Below are positions 9,381 to 17,254 of a stretch of DNA of 64,000 bases, in pieces. Positions within the stretch are counted from its first letter, which is position 1. Each line of letters begins with the position of its first letter. Under the pieces are notes generated by a model. It did no database searches and was not told the DNA's origin. It saw only the letters and a program-made list of their open reading frames with translations. Where the stretch lies: positions 124,001 through 188,000 of the forward strand of contig NZ_SSOB01000006.1 of the NCBI RefSeq assembly GCF_004801405.1. Direction: 5' to 3'. The stretch comes from Cohnella fermenti. GTDB lineage: Bacteria; Bacillota; Bacilli; Paenibacillales; Paenibacillaceae. The position numbers were made by a program, and so were the translations under genes.

Positions 9381-9950
9381 ATGAGAAAACTCGTATTGTT
9401 CATGCATGTGTCGCTGGATGGGTATGCGTCAGACTCGAACGGAGGACTGGATTGGATTCCGTACAACGAGGAATTGGAGAAATACGCCGAGGAGGTCGTG
9501 GCCGAAGTCGGATCTCCCGTTTACGGACGTACGACGTATCAGATGATGGAGAGCTACTGGCCCATGGCGCTGGATGATCCCAATGCGTCGAAGCACGATA
9601 TGGAGCATGCTCAATGGCTGCAGGATGTTAAGAAGATCGTCATCTCCAGCACGATGGACAAGGCCGAATGGAACAATACGATGCTGATCAAGGACAACAT
9701 CGCAGCGGAGATCAAGGCGCTCAAGGAGCAGCCTGGCCAAAATCTCGTTATCTTCGGCAGCCCGGGAGCTGCGAAAACGCTGCTTGAGCTTGGACTGATC
9801 GACGAATTCTTGCTGACGATATGTCCGGTCGTCTTGGGCAGCGGAAAATCGGCATTCGACGGCGGCATCGAGAAAATCAGGCTCAAGCTGCTGACCAGCC
9901 GAACGCTCAAGTCGGGCATTATCGCGACCCGCTATGAGTTGGAGAAATAA
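9381..9950 (+). CDS. dihydrofolate reductase family protein (RibD C-terminal-like)
   Basis: A 189-residue protein starting MRKLVLFMHVSLDGY with GGAGGAG nine bases upstream. It has the RibD-C/YyaP fold signature: an N-terminal strand followed by SLDGY, then VYGRTTYQMM, NLVIFGSPGAAKTLLE (nucleotide-binding region) and CPVVLGSGKSAF. Family members are NAD(P)H-dependent reductases of uncertain substrate and are not the housekeeping folate enzyme. It stands alone between repeat DNA and a convergent regulator gene. Confidence 0.88.
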   Translation: MRKLVLFMHVSLDGYASDSNGGLDWIPYNEELEKYAEEVVAEVGSPVYGRTTYQMMESYWPMALDDPNASKHDMEHAQWLQDVKKIVISSTMDKAEWNNTMLIKDNIAAEIKALKEQPGQNLVIFGSPGAAKTLLELGLIDEFLLTICPVVLGSGKSAFDGGIEKIRLKLLTSRTLKSGIIATRYELEK

Positions 9951-10001
9951 TTGCGCCGTACCAAGTGTTCCACTCGAACGAAGACGTCGGTTCACCAAAA
10001 C

Positions 10002-10043
10002 AGCGACAGTCCAGGGCTCTGTCTTCTCTCCCTGACTGTCGCT
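10002..10043. terminator. bidirectional terminator-like hairpin
   Basis: AGCGACAGTCCAGG pairs with CCTGACTGTCGCT around a 15-nt loop between the convergent gene ends at 9950 and 10,074. A GTTTTGG tail follows on the minus strand, so it could serve both genes. Confidence 0.65.
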
Positions 10044-10073
10044 ATTCCTATGGGATATCCCCCGCAGACACCT

Positions 10074-12461
10074 TCACTCGCCCGGCATGTTCTCGCGGTA
10101 CACGCTGGGACTGACGGAGAAGCGGCGCTTGAATGCCTTGTAGAACGTATTCGGGTTCGCGTAGCCGCACATGCGGGAGATGTCGCTCACGGAGACGGCG
10201 GGGTCCCGCAGCAGCCGTTCCGCCTGCTCCATTCGCTGCAGCTCCAGGTATTGGCTGAAGCCGTGCCCCGTCAGATCCTTGAACAGTTGGGACGCATACT
10301 TCTCGGTCATGCCCAGCTCCTCCGAGAACTTGTACAGCGACCAATCGTCCTCCGGGTAATGCTCCTCGACCAGACGCAGCATCCGCTCGGCAAGCGCCTT
10401 CTGGCGATCGTTCTTCTGCTCGCCGACCCACGCGCACATCGCGAAGAATAGGGCTTCCGCCCGACCGAACAGTTCGTCGATCGAGAGGTCGCCGCGCAAG
10501 CTCTCGATTGACCAATCCGGCCGGTCGCGATCCCGGTCGCGATCCCGGTCGCGGTCCCGGTCGCGGTCCCGATCGCGGTCCCGGTCGCCTCTCGCCGGAA
10601 TCGCGGCGAGGCTCTTCCTGAGCTTGACGGCCGTCCCCCTCATCTCGAATGCGAGCTGCTCGATCGTGGCGGCGACGGCGCCGCCCGAGGCGAGCTCGAC
10701 GTTCTTCCTCCGCAACTGGTCGAGGACCGCCTCCGCTTCGGGCCGGTCTCCCGCCTTGACCAGATTGATCAGGCGAGTCTCCACGTCGAGAGGGTAATAA
10801 TAGTCGTCCTTCTCCCGCTCCAGCTCCACATAGAAGGACACTGTCCCCGGCGGACCGTCGCTCAGCGTATCCAGCGCCCGGGACGCTTCCTCGAACGAAC
10901 TGCGGATCTGGATCAAGCCCGGACAAGGGCTGCCGATGCCCACCCGGATGTCCATGCCGCAGGAACGCCGCAGCAGCTCCGCCGTCATCTGGACGGCGGC
11001 GGCCAGCTCCCCGCGCACGTTCTCCCACGCCAGCCCCTCCGTGCTGAGAAGCACCGCCAGCTTGTCGTGATCGATGCTGTAATCCTTCAGCGGACACGCC
11101 AGCTTCTCTGTGAGCAGGTGTCTGACGAGCACCTTCGCCGTATCGAGCCGTTCGAGCAGCCCGTGCGAGACGTCCGCCTCTCCGCCGGCATCGATCGCGA
11201 TCAGGACCGCCAGACACTCTCCCTCCGGCAGATCGAACCCGATGTACGAACGAACGCTGTCGATCTCCTTCTCCCTGGAGAAGCCTCCGCGCAGCAGCCG
11301 TTCGAGGAAGGTCGCCCGGACAAGCTCCTGTTGCTGGGTCAGATCGGCCCGCATCGCCTCGCGGTTGGCCAGCAGTTGCGTAATCGTGCCTTCCAGGAAG
11401 CCGTATTCCGACTTGTCCGAAGGAGCAGCTCCCTCCATTCCCTGCTTCAGCTTGCGGATAATCTGCAGGATCGGCCGGCTGCTGCTGTACGAGAAGGCCA
11501 CGGCGATAAACAGACCGGCCACAATCGCGACAACCATCGTCGTCTGGTACATCGTCTTGATATAGTGCACATTGCGGATGATCGATTCGTATGGCACCGC
11601 AGTCACGAACTTCCAGCCGCTCTGCTCGGACACGGCGTACATGACGAGCATCTTCTCGCCCTGCCAGCGGCGCACGACGTAGCCGCGGTCTCCCTCCGGC
11701 AAGCGCAGGCTCCCGCTCTCGCTTCCGGGCCGATTGAATTCCGTGACGACAGCACCGTCCGCGTCCTCGACATAGGACCAGCCTTGCCCGTCATCCACGA
11801 CGGTAGCCAGCAGCTTGCGAACCTCGTCGGCGTCGATGAGCGCGACAAGAGCCCCCTTGTACGTATGCACGGCCCCGATGGGAACGGATTGCACATAGGT
11901 GAGCGTCTCCGAGCGGTCCTGGACAAGCTGCACGCCGGTCTCCGGCCAGTATTCGGAATAATGGTACGCGCCCAACAGCCGTTCCCGCCAGCCCTCGTAG
12001 TCCACTCCGTCGTACGTAAGCAGCTTGCCGTACAGAATGGACGGGTTCGTCGTCGGCAGAATCGAGGAGATCAGCGTCTCATTGTTTAAGTAGAGGAAGA
12101 TGTCGCGAATAAGCCGGTTGCTGATCTTGTAGGTGGCCAGGCTGTCGGAGATCTCCTTGATCCGGAACATATCGTCCCCGGAGTAGGGCTGCTTCGCGCT
12201 GAGAAAATGTCGGATGCGAGTGTCCAGCGACAGTTGCGTAATCAAGCTCTCGACTTCCTTCAGCCGGGTATCGACGAGCTCCTGGCTCTTCTCCAGCTTC
12301 GCAATGCCGGATTCCATCTCTTCTCTCTCCGCATACTGCACAGAACGATGGTAGAGGAACGCTCCCACGCACGACAGAACGAGCAACAGGATCACGTAAT
12401 GGATAACGAATCTCGCGAAGACGGTCCTGACGCTCGGGAATCGAGCCTTGACCAGACGCAT
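10074..12461 (-). CDS. membrane-anchored AraC-family sensor-regulator
   Basis: A 795-residue protein. A transmembrane helix at about residues 17-40 is followed by an extracellular dCache-like region of about 250 residues and a second helix near residue 305 (TTMVVAIVAGLFIAVAF). A cytoplasmic linker leads to a C-terminal AraC double helix-turn-helix (about 695-790) ending in VSDISRMCGYANPNTFYKAFKRRF. Regulators of this type sense extracellular glycans or binding proteins and control adjacent importer operons, so the ABC operon at 4697-8432 is a likely target. The ATG at 12,461 follows GAGGGGGC. The linker contains an Arg-Asp dipeptide run at residues 625-647 encoded by a 12-bp microsatellite, which is atypical. 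Confidence 0.9.
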   Translation of the reverse strand: MRLVKARFPSVRTVFARFVIHYVILLLVLSCVGAFLYHRSVQYAEREEMESGIAKLEKSQELVDTRLKEVESLITQLSLDTRIRHFLSAKQPYSGDDMFRIKEISDSLATYKISNRLIRDIFLYLNNETLISSILPTTNPSILYGKLLTYDGVDYEGWRERLLGAYHYSEYWPETGVQLVQDRSETLTYVQSVPIGAVHTYKGALVALIDADEVRKLLATVVDDGQGWSYVEDADGAVVTEFNRPGSESGSLRLPEGDRGYVVRRWQGEKMLVMYAVSEQSGWKFVTAVPYESIIRNVHYIKTMYQTTMVVAIVAGLFIAVAFSYSSSRPILQIIRKLKQGMEGAAPSDKSEYGFLEGTITQLLANREAMRADLTQQQELVRATFLERLLRGGFSREKEIDSVRSYIGFDLPEGECLAVLIAIDAGGEADVSHGLLERLDTAKVLVRHLLTEKLACPLKDYSIDHDKLAVLLSTEGLAWENVRGELAAAVQMTAELLRRSCGMDIRVGIGSPCPGLIQIRSSFEEASRALDTLSDGPPGTVSFYVELEREKDDYYYPLDVETRLINLVKAGDRPEAEAVLDQLRRKNVELASGGAVAATIEQLAFEMRGTAVKLRKSLAAIPARGDRDRDRDRDRDRDRDRDRDRDRPDWSIESLRGDLSIDELFGRAEALFFAMCAWVGEQKNDRQKALAERMLRLVEEHYPEDDWSLYKFSEELGMTEKYASQLFKDLTGHGFSQYLELQRMEQAERLLRDPAVSVSDISRMCGYANPNTFYKAFKRRFSVSPSVYRENMPGE
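10521..10588. repeat. 12-bp microsatellite inside the AraC regulator gene
   Basis: Nearly six copies of CGGTCGCGATCC or CGGTCGCGGTCC encode alternating Arg-Asp residues. The unit is a multiple of three, so slippage would change linker length without shifting the frame. Confidence 0.9.
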
Positions 12462-12684
12462 CGGAATGCCCCCTCAACATGTAAGCCTTTTCATCTATAT
12501 AGGTAAGCTTTATCTTAGTATCCGTCGCCCCTCTTGCCAACCGTTTCGGCACCGCCAAGAGCAAAATTCGGAAAATTTCATTCCGAACCGGACATTTTCC
12601 ACCTCCGCCTCCTCCCGTTTGATTCCTTTTTCGCTTTTATATGGTTTTTCACATTCATCGGCGCGGAGGGGAGGCAAACGCGAG
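12462..12684. other. upstream region of the AraC regulator, no gene
   Basis: It holds the ribosome binding site of the regulator. At 12,637-12,660 there is a single copy of the TTTTATATGGTTTTTCACAT motif also found in the arrays at 17,021 and 34,955. No coding frame with a start signal was found. Confidence 0.5.
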
Positions 12685-13025
12685 GCTAATGGCGGTCTGT
12701 ACCGGATTGAGACCGAAAAGTCCTGCCACCGCCTAGCACCGGCCCAGCGCGGTCGGCATGGCGGCAAGAGGGTTCCATATTATGGATATCACAAAACTTG
12801 ATCCCCCTGCTAAACCCTTATGCCTCTTCTCCCCTTGGATCAGGAACCTCCGCTTGGCGATCATGCCCTTTGCTCTTGGGTCAGCTTGTCCACCTTGCAT
12901 CTTCTTATCCTGAACGAAAGGGAGAAGAGACCTAATGCCGCCAGAGGGAATAGGGCGCAGGCGGGAGGGGCGCTGGCGGGATGGCAAGTGGAATGAATAG
13001 TCGATAGGCGGGTTTTCCGCTCATC
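12685..13025 (-). repeat. dispersed repeat, copy B (inverted partner at 4205-4552)
   Basis: The reverse complement of this stretch follows copy A from AAAACCCGCCTATCGACT through ACAGACCGCCATTAGC with a few indels. Copies A and B are in inverted orientation about 8.1 kb apart and bracket the importer, reductase and regulator genes. Short frames here (for example one reading GGIRSLLPFVQDKK) are shared by both copies but lack start signals. Confidence 0.8.
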
Positions 13026-13308
13026 GGCTCCGCTAACCGGCTCGTCGGGGTCGTTGTACACCTCTCCGCTCCCCCCACCCGGCTTCTCCCATCCAGAATT
13101 CCCGTCATCCGGCAACATCCAGCGATACCCACCGGACATTCACCGCCATCGCCATTCACCGATGTCCACCGCCCCCGCCGCCATCCCGCGATATTCAGAC
13201 GAAAAAGAGCCGGCATCCGCCGACTCCTTCGACTCCGAACGATTATCTACCGAACGCTTCGTTTCCGAACGATTCTCTTCCGAATGCGTCCCGCCCCGCG
13301 CGTACCCT
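13026..13308. other. gene-free stretch with degenerate TTCCGAACG repeats
   Basis: Between 13,210 and 13,290 the motif TCCGAACG recurs about every 15-20 bases in diverged copies. No start codon with a ribosome binding site is seen. The stretch lies just past the zwf stop at 13,309. Confidence 0.45.
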
Positions 13309-14871
13309 TCACTTCCCCGCGTTGCTCACCCAGATGACGTTGTCCTCCTCCTGCCCGTTCACCGGCCACCAGAAAAACCCGTCGTCCTCGAGCAGCTTCT
13401 CCGCTTCCTTCGGTCCCCACGAGCCGGCGGGATAGAAGCGCAGATCGTCCGTCCCCTTCTTCCATGCCGCGGCGATCGGGTCGACAAGCTTCCAAGCGAC
13501 CGCCAGCTCGTCCCAGCGGGTGAAGTACGTGTGGTCCCCGCGCGCAGCGTCGTAGATCAGCCGCTCGTACGCTTCCGGCGTGTTGATGCCGATCTGGCAG
13601 CTCTGGCAGAACTCCATCGCTACCGGCTGCACCGTCATGTCGTTGCCCGGTTTCTTCGCGTTGATCTTGATGTAGATGCCTTCCATCGGGTTGACGCGGA
13701 TGACGAGCAGGTTCGGCCGAAGCTCCTGCTTGCGGGCAAACAGAATGCCGCTGGGCACATTCTTGAACTCGACGACGATCTCCGTCGACTTGACCGGCAG
13801 CCGCTTCCCCGTGCGCACGTAGAACGGAACGCCGGCCCAGCGGAAGTTGTCCACGAACAGCCGGGCGGCGAAGAACGTCTCGGTCGCCGAGTCCCCCGGC
13901 ACGGAGTCCTCCTCCCGATAGCCCTTGATCGGCTGTCCGCGCGACGCGCCTTCCGAATACTGAGCCCGGACGACGCGCTCCCCGACCTCCGCCTCCGAGC
14001 CGAAGCCGCGGATCGAACGCAGCGCCTTCACCTTCTCGTCGCGGATGTCCTCCGGATCGAGCCGGCTCGGCGGCTCCATCGCGATCATCGTCAGCATCTG
14101 CAGCATATGGTTCTGCACCATGTCGCGCAGCGCCCCGGACTTGTTATAGTACGCGCCGCGCTCCTCCACGCCGACCGTCTCGGCCAGCGTAATCTGCACA
14201 TTCGCGATGTAGTTGCTGTTCCACAGCGGCTCGAAGAACGAATTGGCGAACCGCAGCACCTCGATGTTCTGCACCATCTCCTTGCCGAGATAGTGGTCGA
14301 TGCGGAACACCTCATTTTCCCGGAATACTTGGCGTATCTCTTCGTTTAAGCTCTCCGCCGAAGGATAATCGTAGCCGAACGGCTTCTCGATAATGAGCCG
14401 ATGCCACCCCTCGCTGTCCAGCAGGCCGCCGTCGCGAAGGTTCCTCGACACCGTGCCGAACAGCTCCGGCGCCAGCGCCAGGTAGAACAGCCGATTGCCC
14501 GGAATGCGGTAGCGGGACTCGAGCTCCTCCGTATTCTCCTTAAGCCGGCGCATCCCCTCCACGCTGCCGATGTCGAGCGACTGGTAGCTGAACCGATCGG
14601 CGAACTCCCTCCAGGCTTGTCCCTCTTCGGCCTTGTAGCGGCAGAACTCGCGAATCGATTCCAGCACGTCCTCGCGGAACTGCTCGTGAGTGCGGGGCCG
14701 CCGCGCCAAGCCGACCACCGCGAACTTCTCGCCGAGCTTGCCTTCCTTATATAAGCTGTACAGAGCCGGGAACAGCTTCCTGCGCGCCAGGTCGCCCGTC
14801 GCTCCGAAGATGAAGAAGACCGCGCCGTCGGCGGCTAAGGCTTCCATGCCCTTGTTCGTCATCGTCCACAT
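13309..14871 (-). CDS. zwf: glucose-6-phosphate dehydrogenase
   Basis: A 520-residue protein that oxidises glucose 6-phosphate to 6-phosphogluconolactone with NADP+ in the oxidative pentose phosphate pathway. The dinucleotide-binding motif is FGATGDLARRK near residue 23. The substrate-binding active site RIDHYLGKE and the preceding IIEKPFG are intact. KRLPVKSTEI and the C-terminal GSWGPKEAEKLL are also conserved. The length is normal. The ATG at 14,871 has AAGGAA close upstream; an alternative ATG lies three codons in. It stands alone, divergent from the small gene at 15,049. Confidence 0.97.
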   Translation of the reverse strand: MWTMTNKGMEALAADGAVFFIFGATGDLARRKLFPALYSLYKEGKLGEKFAVVGLARRPRTHEQFREDVLESIREFCRYKAEEGQAWREFADRFSYQSLDIGSVEGMRRLKENTEELESRYRIPGNRLFYLALAPELFGTVSRNLRDGGLLDSEGWHRLIIEKPFGYDYPSAESLNEEIRQVFRENEVFRIDHYLGKEMVQNIEVLRFANSFFEPLWNSNYIANVQITLAETVGVEERGAYYNKSGALRDMVQNHMLQMLTMIAMEPPSRLDPEDIRDEKVKALRSIRGFGSEAEVGERVVRAQYSEGASRGQPIKGYREEDSVPGDSATETFFAARLFVDNFRWAGVPFYVRTGKRLPVKSTEIVVEFKNVPSGILFARKQELRPNLLVIRVNPMEGIYIKINAKKPGNDMTVQPVAMEFCQSCQIGINTPEAYERLIYDAARGDHTYFTRWDELAVAWKLVDPIAAAWKKGTDDLRFYPAGSWGPKEAEKLLEDDGFFWWPVNGQEEDNVIWVSNAGK

Positions 14872-15048
14872 CGTTCCTTAGTCTGAGGATTGAATTGCAC
14901 CTTGAGTTTACCATAATGCCCCAGTCATTGCTATTTGGAACCAGGAACAAGGGCCCGATTGCCGCTGTGAGAATAGGTTCGTGTCCATACGCATCCGCCC
15001 CCGGGTGAATATACTGCTTCTGAACAATAAGCGAGGGGGGTGGAAGCG

Positions 15049-15423
15049 ATGTTTGACGATTACATGCCTGCCGACGAGGAACACCTGCTCCAGCTCCGCG
15101 GCTTGCCGGTGTGCGTCGTGATGAGCGACGGGACGCGCCACTTCGGCACGCTCACGGGCTGCTCGAAGGATAAGGTTACGCTGAACGGGCAGTTGTTCGA
15201 CGATTCCGGCGAGGACGCCGAGCCCAGAGCCCGGCCGAAGTCCCGCAGGAACAGCCGTTCCGGCAAACGGGTCCGCGGGGCCTCCAGGCCCCAGACGAAG
15301 ACGGCCGAAGCCTACTCGGAGCCGGACGTCCCGGAAGCGCCGCTGTGGGCATTCGACGAGCCGATCGTGAGAACGAAGGTCATCCTGCCCCTCGAGCCGA
15401 TTCAGGCGGTGCTGCTGCTCTGA
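15049..15423 (+). CDS. small protein with LSm-like N-terminal segment
   Basis: A 124-residue protein. The ATG at 15,049 (MFDDYMPADEE) is preferred because GAGGGGGG lies upstream. Residues 14-48 (LRGLPVCVVMSDGTRHFGTL, then SKDKVTLNG) follow the strand pattern of an LSm/Hfq-type fold, in which a DG turn separates two strands. A basic Arg/Lys/Ser-rich middle (about 60-90) and a C-terminal VILPLEPIQAVLLL follow. It is too divergent to call Hfq. A role in nucleic acid binding is only a suggestion. Confidence 0.6.
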   Translation: MFDDYMPADEEHLLQLRGLPVCVVMSDGTRHFGTLTGCSKDKVTLNGQLFDDSGEDAEPRARPKSRRNSRSGKRVRGASRPQTKTAEAYSEPDVPEAPLWAFDEPIVRTKVILPLEPIQAVLLL

Positions 15424-15549
15424 TCGTTCCTCCCCGGCCGGCGCCGCCCCTTCTTTTCCCCCGAATCCAATGATTCATCCCGCACCTTCTGTGGTAAAAT
15501 ATGTTTAACTTCTCTTGCGAAAAATGGACCAAGCAAAGGGGGAACTCGA

Positions 15550-15849
15550 ATGTGGTGGCGCCCGCGGCAAGCGGACCTCCCGATTGATCGGGTCGCTCCG
15601 CTCTATTCGGTTTATTCGTTCGTCGAGGAAGATCCGCTTCCGAGCGGGGAGAAGCGTTCGAACAGGGGGAACTCGCGGCGGCAATCCCGTTCGGCGCAAT
15701 CGCCGTTCCCGGATGCGACGCTCCCGGACTCCGTGCGGCAATCCCTGCTGAACGAGGAAGGGCGGCGGCGATTCGCGATCTATACCTCGTTCCGCCTGAA
15801 GCTTTATGCCGATCCGCCGGTCGGAGCGCTCCTCGACACCAGAGCGTAG
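15550..15849 (+). CDS. small hypothetical protein
   Basis: A 99-residue frame with an ATG seven bases after AAAGGGGG, so translation is plausible. The sequence starts MWWRPRQADLP and has a central Arg/Ser-rich part and a C-terminal segment RFAIYTSFRLKLYADPP. No known domain, signal peptide or membrane segment is visible. Overlapping frames on both strands look less protein-like. Confidence 0.5.
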   Translation: MWWRPRQADLPIDRVAPLYSVYSFVEEDPLPSGEKRSNRGNSRRQSRSAQSPFPDATLPDSVRQSLLNEEGRRRFAIYTSFRLKLYADPPVGALLDTRA

Positions 15850-16064
15850 CCTGCGCCCGGAGCCGCGCACAAGCCGCACACGAGTCGTATAAATGAGAAA
15901 GTTTTAATGAGCAAATCTCTCTCCCTCGACGTCTTCGTCGGGGGATTTTCGGTTTTGCGACAAGATTAGCCGGAATCGCGAACGAGGCTTTGACAAGCTT
16001 TGCATCCGCCTCGCCTTACAATCAGGGTAGCTTGTCTCCCAATCCAACCGCGAGGAGTGTTCGA

Positions 16065-16994
16065 ATGCTAAGAAGCGACAGCCTCGGCGATAATGCCCCG
16101 GCACGATACGCCTTCGTTATCCTTGTCTCGCTGATTGTTCTCTTATTCGCCCACGCTCGCGCCGCCGGCGCCGAAACGACCGATTCCGCGGGATCGGCCG
16201 CCACGTACCTGACGACCGTTAACCTTCTTAACGTCCGGGAAGCCCCCAACGCCCAAGCCCGAATTGTCAAAGTCGTAAAGCAAGGAACCGTGCTGAAGGC
16301 CGACGCGACCGTCAACGGAGGCTGGCTCAAGCTGTCCGGCGGCGCCGGGTACGTGAACGGCGCCTATGCCCGGCTCGTCGCAGCAGCGAAGCCCGCCGCG
16401 GCGGTCAAGACGCTGTCTTATACTGTTGCAGCGGCGGCGGGTTCGGGTTCAGGCTCCGGAGGCGGCAAGCCGGCGGCGACCGCTGCGGCCGGTTCCGCCG
16501 GTTCGACCGGTTCGGCCTCCGGAGGCGGCAAGCCGGCAGCGACGGCAATCAGCGTCTCCCTCCCCCTCTCCGAGGTCGAGTCCGCTTCCGGCCTCACCGC
16601 GGATGCGATCGAACTCCTCTTCGGCAATACCGAGCTGCTCGGCCACGGCCTCGAGAAGGCCATCCTCGCGATCGAGGAGGATTACGGGATCAACGCGTTC
16701 TTCACAATCGCGGTCATGAAGCTCGAGAGCGGCAACGGAACAAGCAAGCTGGCGGACCGCAAGAACAACCTGTTCGGCCTGAGCAACGGCAAAGGCGGCT
16801 ACCTCAGCTTCAAGACCAAGGCGGACAGCGTCCGCCGGTTCGGCAAGCTCATCTCCGACAATTACATCGGCGACGGCTATTCGACCATCGAGGACATCTC
16901 CGGCAAGTACTGCCCTCCCAACAAGGATTGGCCGACGCTGATCCGGAGCATCATGAAGCGCGATTACAAGCGCTTGCTCGGGGAGAGTGCGTGA
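16065..16994 (+). CDS. secreted SH3-domain glucosaminidase-like cell wall hydrolase
   Basis: A 309-residue exported protein. The ATG at 16,065 (MLRSDSLGDN) follows GAGGAG. A signal peptide (hydrophobic FVILVSLIVLLFAHARA) ends near residue 35. A bacterial SH3 domain follows at about 45-110 (TVNLLNVREAPNAQARIV). A Gly/Ala/Ser linker contains two copies of GGGKPAAT. The C-terminal 140 residues match the Flg/LytG-type glucosaminidase fold, with the likely catalytic Glu in VMKLESGNG and NNLFGL downstream. It probably cleaves peptidoglycan glycan strands outside the cell. It is a single gene. Confidence 0.85.
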   Translation: MLRSDSLGDNAPARYAFVILVSLIVLLFAHARAAGAETTDSAGSAATYLTTVNLLNVREAPNAQARIVKVVKQGTVLKADATVNGGWLKLSGGAGYVNGAYARLVAAAKPAAAVKTLSYTVAAAAGSGSGSGGGKPAATAAAGSAGSTGSASGGGKPAATAISVSLPLSEVESASGLTADAIELLFGNTELLGHGLEKAILAIEEDYGINAFFTIAVMKLESGNGTSKLADRKNNLFGLSNGKGGYLSFKTKADSVRRFGKLISDNYIGDGYSTIEDISGKYCPPNKDWPTLIRSIMKRDYKRLLGESA

Positions 16995-17020
16995 GGGCGC
17001 GAGGGCGTGAGGGTTACTCT

Positions 17021-17200
17021 TGCGATTTTATGCGGTTTTTCACATTCGTCAGCTTGGATCGGCGGAGGATCGCAGCGTTTTATGTGGTTTTTCGCATACA
17101 TACGGCAATTCGAGCCGGAATTTTCTCCATGGATGCTATTTTTCACATAGAATCAACCAAACTGCCCGCTATCGTGCCGCGCCAATGTGGATTTTCACAT
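17021..17200 (+). repeat. intergenic palindromic repeat array, copy 1
   Basis: Four cores of the form TTATGTGGTTTTTCGCATA recur about every 50-54 bp with different spacers. The block is about 80 percent identical by eye to 34,955-35,140 and in the same orientation. Each core is an imperfect palindrome (ATGTG, then T-run, then CACAT). It lies between the ends of the glucosaminidase gene and the SGNH hydrolase gene. Confidence 0.8.
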
Positions 17201-17254
17201 CTATTTCGAGGCGCCTCACCCTCTAGAGTGGGGCGGCACAACGATTCCATGTCC

